Part shown: positions 19,788 through 29,700 of the stretch, in pieces | How positions within the stretch are numbered: position 1 is the stretch's first letter | How the letters are laid out: each line of letters starts with the position of its first letter | From: Pseudomonas sp. FP2335 | GTDB lineage: Bacteria > Pseudomonadota > Gammaproteobacteria > Pseudomonadales > Pseudomonadaceae | Direction: 5' to 3' | Length of the DNA: 64,000 bases | NCBI RefSeq assembly: GCF_030687535.1 | Contig: NZ_CP117437.1 | Location: 3,803,501 to 3,867,500 of the forward strand | The notes under the pieces: model-generated | What the model was told of the DNA's origin: nothing | Seen by the model: the letters and a program-made list of their open reading frames with translations, nothing else | Databases searched by the model: none | Program-made: the position numbers and the translations under genes

Positions 19788-20423
19788 TTAAGCTGGGCGA
19801 CGGTCAATCACTTTGTCGATCAGGCCATAGGCTTGCGCGGCTTCGGCACTCATGAAGTTGTCACGGTTGGTGTCGCGCTCGATTTCTTCCAGGGTACGTC
19901 CGCTGTGCTTGGCCATCAGCGTGTTGAGACGCTCACGGATAAACAGGATTTCCTTGGCATGGATCTCGATGTCCGACGCCTGGCCTTGGAAACCGCCCAG
20001 TGGTTGGTGAATCATCACGCGCGAGTTCGGCAGGCAGAAGCGCTTGCCCTCGGCACCCGCGGTCAGCAGGAATGCGCCCATGCTGCAGGCCTGGCCAATG
20101 CAGGTGGTCGACACGTTCGGCTTGATGAACTGCATGGTGTCGTAGATCGACATACCCGCCGTCACCGAACCGCCTGGGGAGTTGATGTAGAGATGGATGT
20201 CCTTGTCCGGGTTTTCGGCTTCAAGGAACAGCAGCTGCGCACAGATCAGGTTGGCCATGTAGTCCTCTACGGGGCCAACCAGAAAGATCACTCGCTCCTT
20301 GAGCAGGCGCGAGTAGATGTCGTAGGCGCGTTCGCCACGAGCGGACTGCTCTACAACCATCGGGACCAGGCCGCCAGCGGCCTGGATATCAGAGTTCTGC
20401 TGAATATAGGAATTACGGAACAT
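19788..20423 (-). CDS. clpP: ATP-dependent Clp protease proteolytic subunit
   Basis: The 211-residue serine protease has the full triad: Ser114 (GQACSMGAF), His139 (MIHQPLGG) and Asp188. It forms the tetradecameric barrel that partners ClpX and ClpA. The N-terminus contains a short propeptide before the conserved LVPMVVEQ. The gene follows tig with a hairpin between them. Confidence 0.97.
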   Translation of the reverse strand: MFRNSYIQQNSDIQAAGGLVPMVVEQSARGERAYDIYSRLLKERVIFLVGPVEDYMANLICAQLLFLEAENPDKDIHLYINSPGGSVTAGMSIYDTMQFIKPNVSTTCIGQACSMGAFLLTAGAEGKRFCLPNSRVMIHQPLGGFQGQASDIEIHAKEILFIRERLNTLMAKHSGRTLEEIERDTNRDNFMSAEAAQAYGLIDKVIDRRPA

Positions 20424-20463
20424 GCTCTGCAGTTACTCCCAAATAGTCATGTCTTGAAAACGC

Positions 20464-20488
20464 ATAAGCCAGCGCGAGGCTGGCTTAT
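20464..20488 (-). terminator. Hairpin between tig and clpP
   Basis: ATAAGCCAGC-GCGAG-GCTGGCTTAT is a perfect 10-bp inverted repeat in the tig-clpP gap. It lacks a clear T run, so it may act as a partial terminator or mRNA stabiliser. Confidence 0.5.
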
Positions 20489-20514
20489 GGTTGTATTTCC
20501 AACGAGTTGGACAA

Positions 20515-21825
20515 TCAGTCGGCTTGTGCTGCTTCCGCCGGTTTGACTGCTTCTTCGTAAGAGACCGCTTTATCGGTCACCTTAGCCTTCTGCAGAACAG
20601 TATCCACAACTTGTTCTTCCAGCACAACCGAACGTACTTCGTTCAGCTGCTGGTCGTTCTTGTAGTACCAAGCCACGACCTGCTCAGGCTCCTGGTAGGC
20701 CGAAGCCATTTCCTGGATCATTTCGCGAACGCGATCTTCGTCAGGCTTGAGCTCGAACTGCTCAACCACTTTGGCCACGACCAGACCCAGCACAACGCGA
20801 CGCTTGGCTTGCTCTTCGAACAGCTCGGCCGGCAGTTGATCAGGCTTGATGTTGCCACCGAACTGCTGAACCGCTTGAACGCGCAGGCGATCCACTTCGT
20901 TGGACAGCAGGGCCTTAGGCACTTCGATCGGGTTGGCGGCCAGCAGACCGTCCATGACCTGGTTCTTCACCTTGGACTTGATAGCCTGGCGCAGCTCGCG
21001 CTCCATGTTCTTGCGAACTTCGGTGCGGAAACCTTCCAGGGTCGCTTCCTTGATGCCGAATTGAGCGAAGAACTCTTCGTTCAGCTCTGGCAGCTTAGGC
21101 TCGGAAACGCTGTTGACGGTCACGGTGAACTCGGCGGCTTTACCAGCCAGGTCCAGGTTCTGGTAGTCAGCAGGGAAAGTCAGGTTCAGAACACGCTCTT
21201 CGCCGGCTTTAGCGCCAACCAGACCGTCTTCGAAACCAGGGATCATGCGGTTGGAACCCAGCACCAGCTGAGTACCCTTGGCGGAGCCGCCAGCGAATAC
21301 TTCGCCGTCAACCTTGCCAACGAAATCGATGTTCAGTTGGTCTTCGTTCTGAGCGGCGCGATCGGTCACTTCAAAACGGGTGTTCTGCTTGCGCAGGATT
21401 TCCAGCATGTTGTCCAGGTCGGCATCGGCCACGTCAGCGCTCAGGCGCTCTACGGCGATACCTTCGAAGCCGGCAACTTCGAATTCCGGGAACACTTCGA
21501 ATACGGCAACGTATTCCAGGTCCTTGCCAGCTTCCAGGGACTTAGGCTCGATCGACGGCGAGCCAGCAGGCTTCAGGTTCTGCGCTTCTACGGCTTCGTA
21601 GAAGGAAGCCTGGATCACGTCACCCACAGCGTCCTGGCGCGCATCAGCACCAAAACGACGCTTGATTTCGCTCATTGGCACTTTGCCTGGACGGAAACCA
21701 GCGATCTTGGCCTTCTGGGCAGTCTGCTGCAGACGCTTGTTGACCGCAGTCTCAATACGCTCTGCCGGCACGGTAATGCTCAGGCGGCGCTCGATAGCAG
21801 TAGTATTTTCAACAGAAACTTGCAT
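20515..21825 (-). CDS. tig: Trigger factor (ribosome-associated chaperone)
   Basis: The 436-residue chaperone starts [20 protein letters not shown]. It carries the ribosome-docking signature GFRPGKVP near residue 45, an FKBP-type isomerase domain (about 150-245) and a long helical C-terminal substrate-binding domain. ATG 21825 is chosen with GAGGAATATCC upstream. It leads the tig-clpP-clpX-lon block. Confidence 0.97.
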   Translation of the reverse strand: MQVSVENTTAIERRLSITVPAERIETAVNKRLQQTAQKAKIAGFRPGKVPMSEIKRRFGADARQDAVGDVIQASFYEAVEAQNLKPAGSPSIEPKSLEAGKDLEYVAVFEVFPEFEVAGFEGIAVERLSADVADADLDNMLEILRKQNTRFEVTDRAAQNEDQLNIDFVGKVDGEVFAGGSAKGTQLVLGSNRMIPGFEDGLVGAKAGEERVLNLTFPADYQNLDLAGKAAEFTVTVNSVSEPKLPELNEEFFAQFGIKEATLEGFRTEVRKNMERELRQAIKSKVKNQVMDGLLAANPIEVPKALLSNEVDRLRVQAVQQFGGNIKPDQLPAELFEEQAKRRVVLGLVVAKVVEQFELKPDEDRVREMIQEMASAYQEPEQVVAWYYKNDQQLNEVRSVVLEEQVVDTVLQKAKVTDKAVSYEEAVKPAEAAQAD

Positions 21826-21884
21826 GGATATTCCTCGTTGCACAGACGTTAGCCGGCCATTTCCGACCCCAATCAAGGGCATGC

Positions 21885-21913
21885 ATTCTAGAGGGTCAAA
21901 CTCAAGAAGTCAC
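21885..21913 (-). promoter_or_regulatory. Likely sigma-70 promoter of tig
   Basis: On the minus strand GTGACT (21908-21913), a 17-base spacer and TAGAAT (21885-21890) sit about 60 bases before the tig start. The -10 differs from consensus at one position. Confidence 0.5.
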
Positions 21914-22183
21914 CCTACTGCAAATACGCCCGAAAACAGCCGGCAATTTATCGGTACGAAGGCACTGATGCACCCCGCCCCGGTGACAAATACACCCCAT
22001 CACGCCAGGGCTCTGCGTCGCCCCTTCTATATATAGAAGAGGTCGTCATCCACCTCCCTGACGGCCCACCCCGCAAACAGGGCAAGCAGACAGCGCGGTA
22101 TCATCGAGACACATAAATACGATGAAACGCCCTGCCGTTGCGGCCCAGCACCTGCGGCCGCGAAAACCAGAACTGCCAAAACC
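21914..22183. other. Gap between tig promoter and tRNA-His, no gene seen
   Basis: No supported gene. The minus-strand ORF at 22027-22257 runs into the tRNA and its terminator and has no convincing RBS. A short TATATATA tract lies near 22026-22033. Confidence 0.5.
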
Positions 22184-22218
22184 AAAAAAGGCGCCAGACT
22201 GTTAAATCTGGCGCCTTT
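22184..22218 (-). terminator. Terminator after tRNA-His (distal copy)
   Basis: GGCGCCAGA ... TCTGGCGCC with A run on one side and T run on the other forms a strong hairpin just downstream (minus strand) of the tRNA-His at 22225. The stem sequence is the same as that at 22482-22513. Confidence 0.8.
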
Positions 22219-22224
22219 CGAATA

Positions 22225-22301
22225 TGGGGTGGACGAAGGGGATCGAACCCTCGACAACGGGAGTCACAATCCCGTGCTCTACCAACTGAGCTACGCCCAC
22301 C
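22225..22301 (-). tRNA. tRNA-His (GTG), distal copy
   Basis: The minus strand reads GGTGGGCGTAGCTCAG..., with anticodon loop ATTGTGA giving GTG. It has a T-loop GGTTCGATCC, discriminator C and encoded CCA. The extra 5' G (G-1, base 22301) that pairs with C73 and marks tRNA-His is present. It is identical to the copy at 22521-22597. Confidence 0.97.
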
Positions 22302-22379
22302 ATATTGCATTAACAAAGAACTCAAACATCTTCTTTGTTGAACCTCACCTCACCTTGCGGCAGGGCGACGCCTTGAAAT

Positions 22380-22464
22380 TGGTGCGGATGAAGAGACTCG
22401 AACTCTTACGCCTCGCGGCGCTGGAACCTAAATCCAGTGTGTCTACCAATTCCACCACATCCGC
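22380..22464 (-). tRNA. tRNA-Leu (TAG)
   Basis: The minus strand begins GCGGATGTGGTGGAATTGG. It has anticodon loop ATTTAGG (TAG), the long variable arm of class II tRNAs, T-loop GTTCGAGTC and encoded CCA. Length 85. Confidence 0.97.
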
Positions 22465-22481
22465 GCTGGAGCTCTTAAAGC

Positions 22482-22513
22482 AAAGGCGCCAGACGATTAA
22501 TCTGGCGCCTTTT
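22482..22513 (-). terminator. Terminator-like hairpin after the proximal tRNA-His
   Basis: GGCGCCAGA-CGATTAA-TCTGGCGCC with AAA/TTTT flanks lies between the proximal tRNA-His and tRNA-Leu. It is almost the same as the hairpin after the distal tRNA-His, suggesting that tRNA and hairpin were duplicated together. tRNA-Leu lies beyond it and would need read-through or processing here. Confidence 0.7.
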
Positions 22514-22520
22514 CAAAATA

Positions 22521-22597
22521 TGGGGTGGACGAAGGGGATCGAACCCTCGACAACGGGAGTCACAATCCCGTGCTCTACCAACTGAGCTACGCCCACC
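22521..22597 (-). tRNA. tRNA-His (GTG), proximal copy
   Basis: Every base matches the distal tRNA-His at 22225-22301, including G-1, anticodon GTG and encoded CCA. The spacing to tRNA-Arg (about 31 bases) suggests one precursor. Confidence 0.97.
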
Positions 22598-22628
22598 ATC
22601 TAACACTACTTGTGCCAAAGCTGCCTAA

Positions 22629-22705
22629 TGGCGCACCCGGCAGGACTCGAACCTGCGACCATCCGCTTAGAAGGCGGATGCTCTATCCAGCTGAGCTACG
22701 GGCGC
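22629..22705 (-). tRNA. tRNA-Arg (TCT)
   Basis: The minus strand begins GCGCCCGTAGCTCAGCTGG. The anticodon loop CTTCTAA gives TCT, the T-loop is GGTTCGAGTCC, and CCA is encoded. It is the first gene of the tRNA cluster, which continues with His, Leu and His. Confidence 0.97.
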
Positions 22706-22823
22706 CTTATTAATCTGTACTCTTGGAGGATTACAAACTAAGTGCTTCCAGCCTTGCAGAACAACACTCTATTCTGCTCGACCTTCTTAACCAGTGCTAG
22801 GCTGTGCCCGACAAGTGCGACGA

Positions 22824-22852
22824 ATAGTATAGACGCCCCGGAAAGCCGTCAA
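22824..22852 (-). promoter_or_regulatory. Likely promoter of the tRNA-Arg-His-Leu-His cluster
   Basis: Minus strand TTGACG (22847-22852), a 17-base spacer and TACTAT (22824-22829) lie about 120 bases before tRNA-Arg. TATACT with a 15-base spacer is an alternative -10. Confidence 0.55.
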
Positions 22853-22984
22853 ATCTTTTTTGAAAAAAATTCATTTTATTTAAGGGGTTAGGGCAATTTG
22901 CAGACCAAGCGCCTTTGCCCTCACGCTGTGGCATGCGAGAATGCGCACACATTTCTTCCCCCTCTCGATGGTTAATCACGCGTA

Positions 22985-23839
22985 ATGACTGCACAACTTA
23001 TCGACGGCAAATCAATCGCCGCCAGCCTGCGCCAGCAGATCGCCAAACGCGTCACCGAGCGTAGCCAGCAAGGCCTGCGCACGCCTGGCCTCGCGGTGAT
23101 CCTGGTCGGCAGCGATCCTGCCTCTCAGGTTTATGTCTCGCACAAGCGTAAAGACTGTGAAGAGGTCGGCTTTATTTCCAAGGCCTACGACTTGCCTTCC
23201 GACACCACCCAACAGGCCCTGACCGACCTGATCGACAGCCTTAATGACGACCCGGCAATGGACGGCATCCTGCTGCAATTGCCGCTGCCCGAGCACCTGG
23301 ACGCGTCCAAGCTGCTGGAGCGTATCCGCCCGGACAAGGACGTCGACGGCTTCCACCCCTATAACGTCGGCCGCCTGGCCCAGCGCATCCCGCTGCTGCG
23401 CCCTTGCACCCCCAAAGGCATCATGACCCTGCTGGAAAGCACCGGTGTCGACCTGTACGGTCTGGACGCCGTAGTCGTGGGCGCCTCCAATATCGTAGGT
23501 CGCCCAATGGCCATGGAACTGCTGCTGGCCGGCTGCACCGTGACCGTCACCCACCGCTTCACCAAGGACCTTGCCGGCCACGTCGGCCGCGCCGACCTGG
23601 TGGTGGTTGCCGCCGGCAAGCCAGGCCTGGTCAAGGGTGAGTGGATCAAGCAAGGCGCCATCGTCATCGACGTGGGCATCAACCGCCAGGAAGACGGCAA
23701 GCTGGTCGGCGACGTGGTCTACGACACCGCCCTGCCCCGCGCCGGCTGGATCACTCCAGTGCCAGGCGGCGTCGGCCCGATGACCCGCGCCTGCCTGCTG
23801 GAAAACACGCTGTATGCGGCAGAAACCCTGCACAGCTAA
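22985..23839 (+). CDS. folD: Bifunctional methylene-THF dehydrogenase/methenyl-THF cyclohydrolase
   Basis: The 284-residue FolD interconverts 5,10-methylene-, 5,10-methenyl- and 10-formyl-tetrahydrofolate with NADP in the cytoplasm. The signature [14 protein letters not shown] carries the active-site Lys. The second signature is [13 protein letters not shown], the Rossmann motif is [13 protein letters not shown], and the C-terminal signature is [11 protein letters not shown]. It is divergent from the tRNA cluster, the same arrangement as in other pseudomonads. Confidence 0.97.
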   Translation: MTAQLIDGKSIAASLRQQIAKRVTERSQQGLRTPGLAVILVGSDPASQVYVSHKRKDCEEVGFISKAYDLPSDTTQQALTDLIDSLNDDPAMDGILLQLPLPEHLDASKLLERIRPDKDVDGFHPYNVGRLAQRIPLLRPCTPKGIMTLLESTGVDLYGLDAVVVGASNIVGRPMAMELLLAGCTVTVTHRFTKDLAGHVGRADLVVVAAGKPGLVKGEWIKQGAIVIDVGINRQEDGKLVGDVVYDTALPRAGWITPVPGGVGPMTRACLLENTLYAAETLHS

Positions 23840-23854
23840 TAACCAGCAGCACTG

Positions 23855-23885
23855 AAAAAGCCCTGCCTTATCGCAGGGCTTTTTA
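23855..23885 (+). terminator. Terminator after folD
   Basis: AAAAAGCCCTGC-CTTATC-GCAGGGCTTTTT is a strong hairpin with T run 16 bases past the folD stop. Confidence 0.9.
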
Positions 23886-24047
23886 TTGCCCGGCATAAAA
23901 ACCTTTTTTTCTTAGTTTTTAAGCACTTTCGTCTGGTTCTCGAAGAACATTCGACAGTTTCTGATCCATACTTCTAGAATGTAACGTAATTTTTCAAAGC
24001 ACCCGTTTTCCAACGGTATTTCCTTACTTCTTAGCGAGTTCATCCGC

Positions 24048-24971
24048 GTGAAAATTCGTCTCTCCATCGCCAGCCTATTTTTTGTATTTACAGGCACCTT
24101 CGCGCACGCCGCCGAGACCATCCAGGCCCCGCGCGACACCTCCAAACTGCAGATCGCTTCCGGCAGTGCCATGCTCGTGGATCTGCAGACCAACAAAGTC
24201 ATCTACTCCAGCAACCCCGACGTGGTGGTGCCGATTGCCTCGGTGAGCAAGCTGATGACCGGCCTGATTGTGCTCGAAGCCAAGCAGAACATGGACGAAT
24301 ACATCGACATCAACATCAAGGACACGCCAGAAATGAAAGGCGTGTTCTCCCGCGTGAAGATCGGCAGCGAAATGCCGCGCAAAGAAATGCTGTTGATCGC
24401 GCTGATGTCCTCGGAAAACCGCGCCGCCGCCAGCCTGGCCCACCACTACCCGGGCGGCTACCCGGCGTTTATCGCCGCAATGAATGCCAAGGCCAAGGCG
24501 CTGGGCATGACCAGCACCCACTACGTCGAGCCCACCGGCCTGTCGATCCACAACGTATCGACTGCCCGCGACCTGAGCAAATTGCTGGCCGCCGCGCGCC
24601 ACTACCCGATGCTCAGCCAACTGAGCACCACCAAGGAAAAGACGGTGTCGTTCCGCAAACCCAACTACACCCTGGGTTTCTCCAACACAGACCACCTGAT
24701 CAACCGCGCCAATTGGGACATCAAGCTGACCAAGACCGGCTTCACCAACCAGGCCGGCCACTGCCTGGTGCTGGTGACCAGCATGGGGAATCGTCCGGTA
24801 TCGCTGGTGATTCTGGATGCCTTCGGCAAATTCACGCACTTTGCCGATGCCAGCCGCATTCGCAACTGGGTCGAGACCGGCAAGAGCGGCTCGGTGCCGG
24901 ATGTAGCGTTGCGCTACAAGGCCGACAAGAATCTGAAAAACCGCCCGAACGCGGCAGAAGTACGCCGCTAA
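24048..24971 (+). CDS. pbpG: D-alanyl-D-alanine endopeptidase (penicillin-binding protein 7 type)
   Basis: The 307-residue product has a signal peptide (cleaved around AHA-AE) and the class C low-molecular-weight PBP triad: SVSK (S65-K68), SEN (S122-N124) and KTG (229-231). PBP7 enzymes cut DD-cross-links in peptidoglycan in the periplasm. The start is GTG at 24048. It ends just before a REP element that may serve as its 3' boundary. Confidence 0.92.
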   Translation: MKIRLSIASLFFVFTGTFAHAAETIQAPRDTSKLQIASGSAMLVDLQTNKVIYSSNPDVVVPIASVSKLMTGLIVLEAKQNMDEYIDINIKDTPEMKGVFSRVKIGSEMPRKEMLLIALMSSENRAAASLAHHYPGGYPAFIAAMNAKAKALGMTSTHYVEPTGLSIHNVSTARDLSKLLAAARHYPMLSQLSTTKEKTVSFRKPNYTLGFSNTDHLINRANWDIKLTKTGFTNQAGHCLVLVTSMGNRPVSLVILDAFGKFTHFADASRIRNWVETGKSGSVPDVALRYKADKNLKNRPNAAEVRR

Positions 24972-24992
24972 AAGAATGTGGGAGCGGGCCTG

Positions 24993-25081
24993 TGTGGGAG
25001 CGGGCTTGCTCGCGAATGCGGTGTATCAGCGACAGATACCTCAGCCGACCCACCGCATTCGCGAGCAAGCCCGCTCCCACA
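24993..25081. repeat. REP pair (REPIN), GCGAGCAAGCCCGCTCCCAC type, copy 1
   Basis: Two inverted arms TGTGGGAGCGGGCTTGCTCG and its complement enclose a variable middle (TATCAGCGACAGATACCTCAG). An extra partial arm (TGTGGGAGCGGGCCTG) lies just before it. Sits between pbpG and the convergent lipoprotein gene. Confidence 0.9.
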
Positions 25082-25125
25082 TCCCACACAAGCCTGTTCC
25101 CAAATGAGGTTTGCGACGTCCTGCT

Positions 25126-25788
25126 TTACTGTGTTTCTGCCAACACCTTGAGCGCCTGCGCCGCCGCCCGCTCCTGCCCGGCCTGGGCCGTGGCGTTCGC
25201 CGCCTCACGCCAGCGCTGCGCGTCCACCTTGGCAGGCAACTGGCTTGGCCGCTGGGTGAGGATCGCCCAACTCCCGGCGCTCTTCCACTTCGATTCAAAC
25301 TCGCTGAAGCTCATCAACAGGCGCCGGTCCATCCCGGCGCGCAGCAGCACCGTGCTTTTCTGCTGATTGAACCCCACCACGACCACGTACCGTGCGTCAG
25401 ACCACAGGCTGCCGCCAATCCGCGCCATCACCGGGTAACCGGCTGCAACCTGTGCCAGCAACGCCGTCAGCTGGGTATCCAGCGGATACACCATCAACCC
25501 GTACTCACGCGCCAGCACCTGCATGTTGCGCTCCAGGTCCGCCTCGCCGCCCGGCAAGCGCAGCGGCTTATCCAGCAGACCCGGTGTCATCACAATGCCT
25601 TGTTGCGACAGCATGCTGGCCAGAGCAGCAGGGCCACTCTGATAAGCCTCGCTGCGGAAAGTCGGCACGCCATTGAGCTCGACCCGCTCCGGCAGGCCCG
25701 GCAGTTTCGACGGGTGCCCGGAACAGGCCGCGAGCCCCAGGGCAAAGGCCAGCAACAAGGATGTTTTTACGTTCGACCGTAACCGCAA
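25126..25788 (-). CDS. C39-peptidase-like lipoprotein lacking the catalytic Cys and His
   Basis: The 220-residue product has a lipobox (LGLAAC, Cys22) and a papain-like C39 peptidase fold. The family motif Q-C-G-P-A reads QSGPA (Ser51) and the usual G-H-Y before the beta strand reads ARYVVVVG, so both the nucleophile and the general base are replaced. The C-terminus has a helical tail (RWREAANATAQAGQERAAAQALKVL) like a TPR unit. It is probably an envelope binding or scaffolding protein, not a protease. Function unknown. Confidence 0.75.
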   Translation of the reverse strand: MRLRSNVKTSLLLAFALGLAACSGHPSKLPGLPERVELNGVPTFRSEAYQSGPAALASMLSQQGIVMTPGLLDKPLRLPGGEADLERNMQVLAREYGLMVYPLDTQLTALLAQVAAGYPVMARIGGSLWSDARYVVVVGFNQQKSTVLLRAGMDRRLLMSFSEFESKWKSAGSWAILTQRPSQLPAKVDAQRWREAANATAQAGQERAAAQALKVLAETQ

Positions 25789-25999
25789 TTTTTTACTCTC
25801 TTGATCAACTGCCGGTAAGGGCCCTGATCATAGGACGCTCTGCCACGCGGGTATAGCCTCAGGCGTCAGTAAAGCGTGCGGCATAGAGCAAACAAGTTGG
25901 ACGGACACGACCATTGGTCAATAGCAGGCAACCGCCAGGTAGCTAGACTGTCCATTGAGAAGACTGTGTGTGCCCCGAGCGGGGCGAAAGGAGGCCCTG

Positions 26000-26149
26000 A
26001 TGAGCCTTGCAACGACGATAATCCTGTTGATCTGTGGTTGGCTGGCCGTTGCCGCCGCCATGTTGTGGGGGGTGCTGCGTATTGCCCGTCGACACCACCC
26101 CCACGCCAAACCCGCCAAGCCCCACAAGGCCGCGGTGCACCACGCCTAA
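26000..26149 (+). CDS. 49-residue single-span membrane protein with His-rich tail
   Basis: ATG 26000 follows a strong GGAGG seven bases upstream. The peptide has one membrane helix (TTIILLICGWLAVAAAMLWGVL) and a short cytoplasmic tail rich in His, Lys and Ala (RRHHPHAKPAKPHKAAVHH). The longer upstream frame (25955) has no RBS. It overlaps the convergent lipoprotein stop by three bases. Function unknown; the tail could bind metal or lipid. Confidence 0.7.
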   Translation: MSLATTIILLICGWLAVAAAMLWGVLRIARRHHPHAKPAKPHKAAVHHA

Positions 26150-26556
26150 CCAGGCATGCAGCTGAAATCCTGGGTCGCGGCAACTTCCTTGCCGTGGCCA
26201 TCCTTCAGCGACGCGCGCACGGTAGTGCCCAGGCTCGACTCCACCAGGGTGTAGTGCTCACCGGCCTTGAAATTCTTGTACTCGACCCGCCCCTGGCAGT
26301 CCTGCTGATTGTCGTCGCCCGGTTCTTCCTCGTACAACGTCACGTCCAGGCGATGGTCGCCCGGTGTCACTTCAAAAAAGCGCCCATCGTCCACGCGCTT
26401 GCCATCCACGCGTTCGGCCATCAGGTCATTCGGCGCTTCTTCCTTCAATCCTATCCATGCTTCGCTCGGGTCCGCCTTGGGGATCGGGCCGGCGCACGCC
26501 GACAACAACAGCACGGCACCGAGGGTTGGAATCAACAACAGAGGTTTAAGTGACAT
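26146..26556 (-). CDS. Small lipoprotein of unknown function
   Basis: The 136-residue product begins MSLKPLLLIPTLGAVLLLSAC with Cys21 as the lipidation site. GGAG lies seven bases before ATG 26556. The mature part is acidic (DPSEAWIGLKEEAPNDL..., GDDNQQDCQG) with two further Cys residues. The fold is not recognised. The frame continues to 26637 but without an RBS. Confidence 0.75.
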   Translation of the reverse strand: MSLKPLLLIPTLGAVLLLSACAGPIPKADPSEAWIGLKEEAPNDLMAERVDGKRVDDGRFFEVTPGDHRLDVTLYEEEPGDDNQQDCQGRVEYKNFKAGEHYTLVESSLGTTVRASLKDGHGKEVAATQDFSCMPG

Positions 26557-26752
26557 GGCAGGGCTCCAAAAAAGACGATGTGTCCGATGGGTTACAAGCT
26601 TGCGGAGCCGACCTGTGTTGAACAAATGAATACGCATGAAACGATCTTCAGCCCCTTCCTAAATGTTCCTTCACCTGGCTGAAAGGCGCGTGTTAGGTGG
26701 GTCGGGCAAGACTGCCGGGGTTTGCAATCCTGCTCCTTTCGGAGGTTCACGC

Positions 26753-29700
26753 ATGCTCGGGCTGGTAAAGACCGCACTGCAAAAGCCGTACACGTTTATC
26801 GTGTTGGCCATATTCATCTGCATCATCGGGCCGATGGCGGCCCTGCGCACCCCCACGGATGTGTTCCCCGACATCGGCATCCCCGTGGTCGCCGTGGTCT
26901 GGCAGTACAACGGCTTGTCGCCGGATGCCATGGCCGGTCGGGTGATCTACACCTACGAACGCTCCCTGAGCACCACTGTCAACGACATCGAACACATCGA
27001 ATCGCAATCACTGCCCGGCATGGGCATCGTCAAGATCTTCTTCCAACCCGGCGTGGACATCCGCACCGCCAACGCCCAAGTGACCGCCGTGTCACAAACC
27101 GTGCTCAAGCAGATGCCACCCGGCATCACGCCGCCGTTGATCCTCAACTACAGCGCCTCCACCGTGCCGATCCTGCAACTGGCATTCTCCAGCCCGAGCC
27201 TGTCGGAAGCGAAGATCCGCGACCTGGTGCAGAACAATATCCGCCTGCCCCTCAGCGCCCTGCCCGGCCTGGCCATGCCCACGCCCATGGGCGGCAAGCA
27301 ACGCCAGATCACCCTCGACCTCGACCCGCAGGCACTGGCCGCCAAAGGCCTGTCGGCCCAGGACGTGGGCACCGCCCTGGCCCTGCAAAACCAGATCATC
27401 CCGGTGGGCACCGCCAAACTCGGCCCCAACGAATACACGATCCTGCTCAATAACAGCCCCAAGGCGATCGATGAACTCAACGACTTGCCGATCAAGACCG
27501 TCGACGGCGCGCTGATCACTATCGGCCAAGTCGCCCACGTGCGTGACGGCTCGCCGCCGCAAACCAACATCGTACGTGTCGACGGCCACCGCGCCGTGCT
27601 GATGCCGGCCCTGAAAAACGGCAGCATCTCGACCCTGTCGATCATCGACGGCATCCGCCAGATGCTGCCGCGCATCGACGAAACCCTGCCACCCTCGCTG
27701 AAAACCTCGCTGCTGGGCGACGCCTCGGTGTTCGTCAAGCAATCGGTGGGCAGCGTGGCCCAGGAAGGCATCATCGCCGCCCTGCTGACCAGCGCGATGA
27801 TCCTGCTATTCCTCGGCAGCTGGCGCTCGACCCTGATTATCGCCGCGTCGATTCCCCTGGCCGTGTTGTCAGCCATCGCGCTACTGGCCGTCAGCGGGCA
27901 AACCCTCAACGTGATGACCCTCGGCGGGCTGGCATTGGCGGTGGGGATTCTGGTGGACGACGCCACCGTGACCATCGAAAACATCAACTGGCACCTGGAA
28001 CAAGGCAAGGCGGTGAAGACCGCGATCCTCGACGGCGCCGCGCAGATCGTCGGCCCCGCGTTCGTCTCGCTGCTGTGCATCTGCATCGTGTTCGTGCCGA
28101 TGTTTATGCTGCAAGGCATCGCCGGTTACCTGTTCCGGCCGATGGCCCTGGCGGTGATCTTTGCCATGGCCAGCTCGTTCATCCTCTCGCGCACCCTGGT
28201 GCCGACACTCGCGATGTTTTTGCTCAAGCCGCACACGCCGGAACCGGGCGCGGGTCATCACCCGGAAGACGAGTTCATCAACCACCACGAGGGTGAGCAA
28301 CACGCCAAACCGCGCCATGCCGCGCTGCAAGCGGTGCTGAATTTCCAGCAGGGTTTTGAGCGCCATTTCTCGAATATCCGCGACACCTATCACAGCCTGC
28401 TGCTGTTGGCGCTGGGCAATCGCAAGCGCTTTATCGTCGGCTTCCTGGCCTGCGTGCTCGCCTCGTTCCTGCTGCTGCCCAGCCTGGGCCAGGACTTCTT
28501 CCCGGTCACCGACGCCGGCGCCCTCGCCCTGCACGTGCGCCTGCCGCTGGGCACGCGCATCGAAGAAAGCGCCGCCGCCTTCGACCGCATCGAAGCGCGG
28601 ATTCGCGAAGTGATCCCAAGCGATGAACTCGACACCATCGTCGACAACATCGGTATCCCGCTCAGCGGCATCGACATGGCCTACAGCAGCAGCGGCACCA
28701 TCGGTCCACAGGATGGCGACATCCAGGTCAGCCTGAAACCACACCACGCGCCCACCGCCGACTACGTGAAAAAACTGCGCGAAGCCCTGCCGCAAAGTTT
28801 CCCTGGCAGCCACTTCGCGTTCCTGCCGGCCGACATCAGCAGCCAGATCCTCAACTTCGGCGCCCCGGCCCCGCTGGACGTGAAAATCTCCGGGCGCAAC
28901 GATGCAGAAAACCGTGCCTATGCGGTGGAACTTGAACGCCGTCTTCAACACGTACCCGGCATCGCCGACCTGCGTATCCAGCAGTCCACCGGCTACCCGT
29001 CGTTGCAAGTCAATGTCGACCGCCTGCGCGCCAATGGCCTGGGCATCACCGAGCGTGACGTGACCAACAGCATGGTCGCCTCCCTCGCCGGCAGCTCGCA
29101 GACCGCGCCGACCTTCTGGCTCAACCCAGCCAACGGTGTGTCGTACTCGATCGTCGCAGCGACCCCGCAATACCGCCTCGACAGCCTGCCATCCCTGGAA
29201 GCCTTGCCGGTCACCGGCGCCGACGGCCAATCGCAGATCCTCGGCGGCGTGGCGGACATCTCCCGCGTGCAAAGCCCGGCGGTGGTGACCCACTACAACA
29301 TCGAGCCGACCCTGGACCTCTACGCCAACGTACAAGGCCGCGACCTCGGCGGCGTAGCGCGCGACGTGCAAAAAGTGCTGGATGACACCGCGTCGATGCG
29401 CCCCAAAGGCGCGACCATCAGCCTGCATGGGCAGATCGACGCATTGCATGAAGCCTTCAGCGGTTTAAGCCTGGGCCTGCTCGGTGCGGTGGTGCTGATC
29501 TACCTGCTGATCGTGGTCAACTTCCAGTCGTGGGCCGACCCGTTCGTGATCATCACGGCATTGCCGGCCGCACTCGCGGGGATCGTATGGATGCTGTTCC
29601 TCAGCGGCACCTCGTTGTCGGTGCCGGCGCTCACCGGCGCGATCCTGTGCATGGGCGTGGCCACCGCCAACTCGATCCTGGTGGTGAGCTTCTGCCGCGA

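Noticed and set aside
22027..22257. 76-codon minus-strand ORF over the end of tRNA-His
   Set aside because: It starts in the tRNA and its terminator and lacks an RBS; likely spurious.
27881..29449. 522-codon minus-strand ORF opposite the RND permease
   Set aside because: Composition is that of an antisense frame (Gln, His, Val, Asp, Gly-rich) and the permease reads through without a break.
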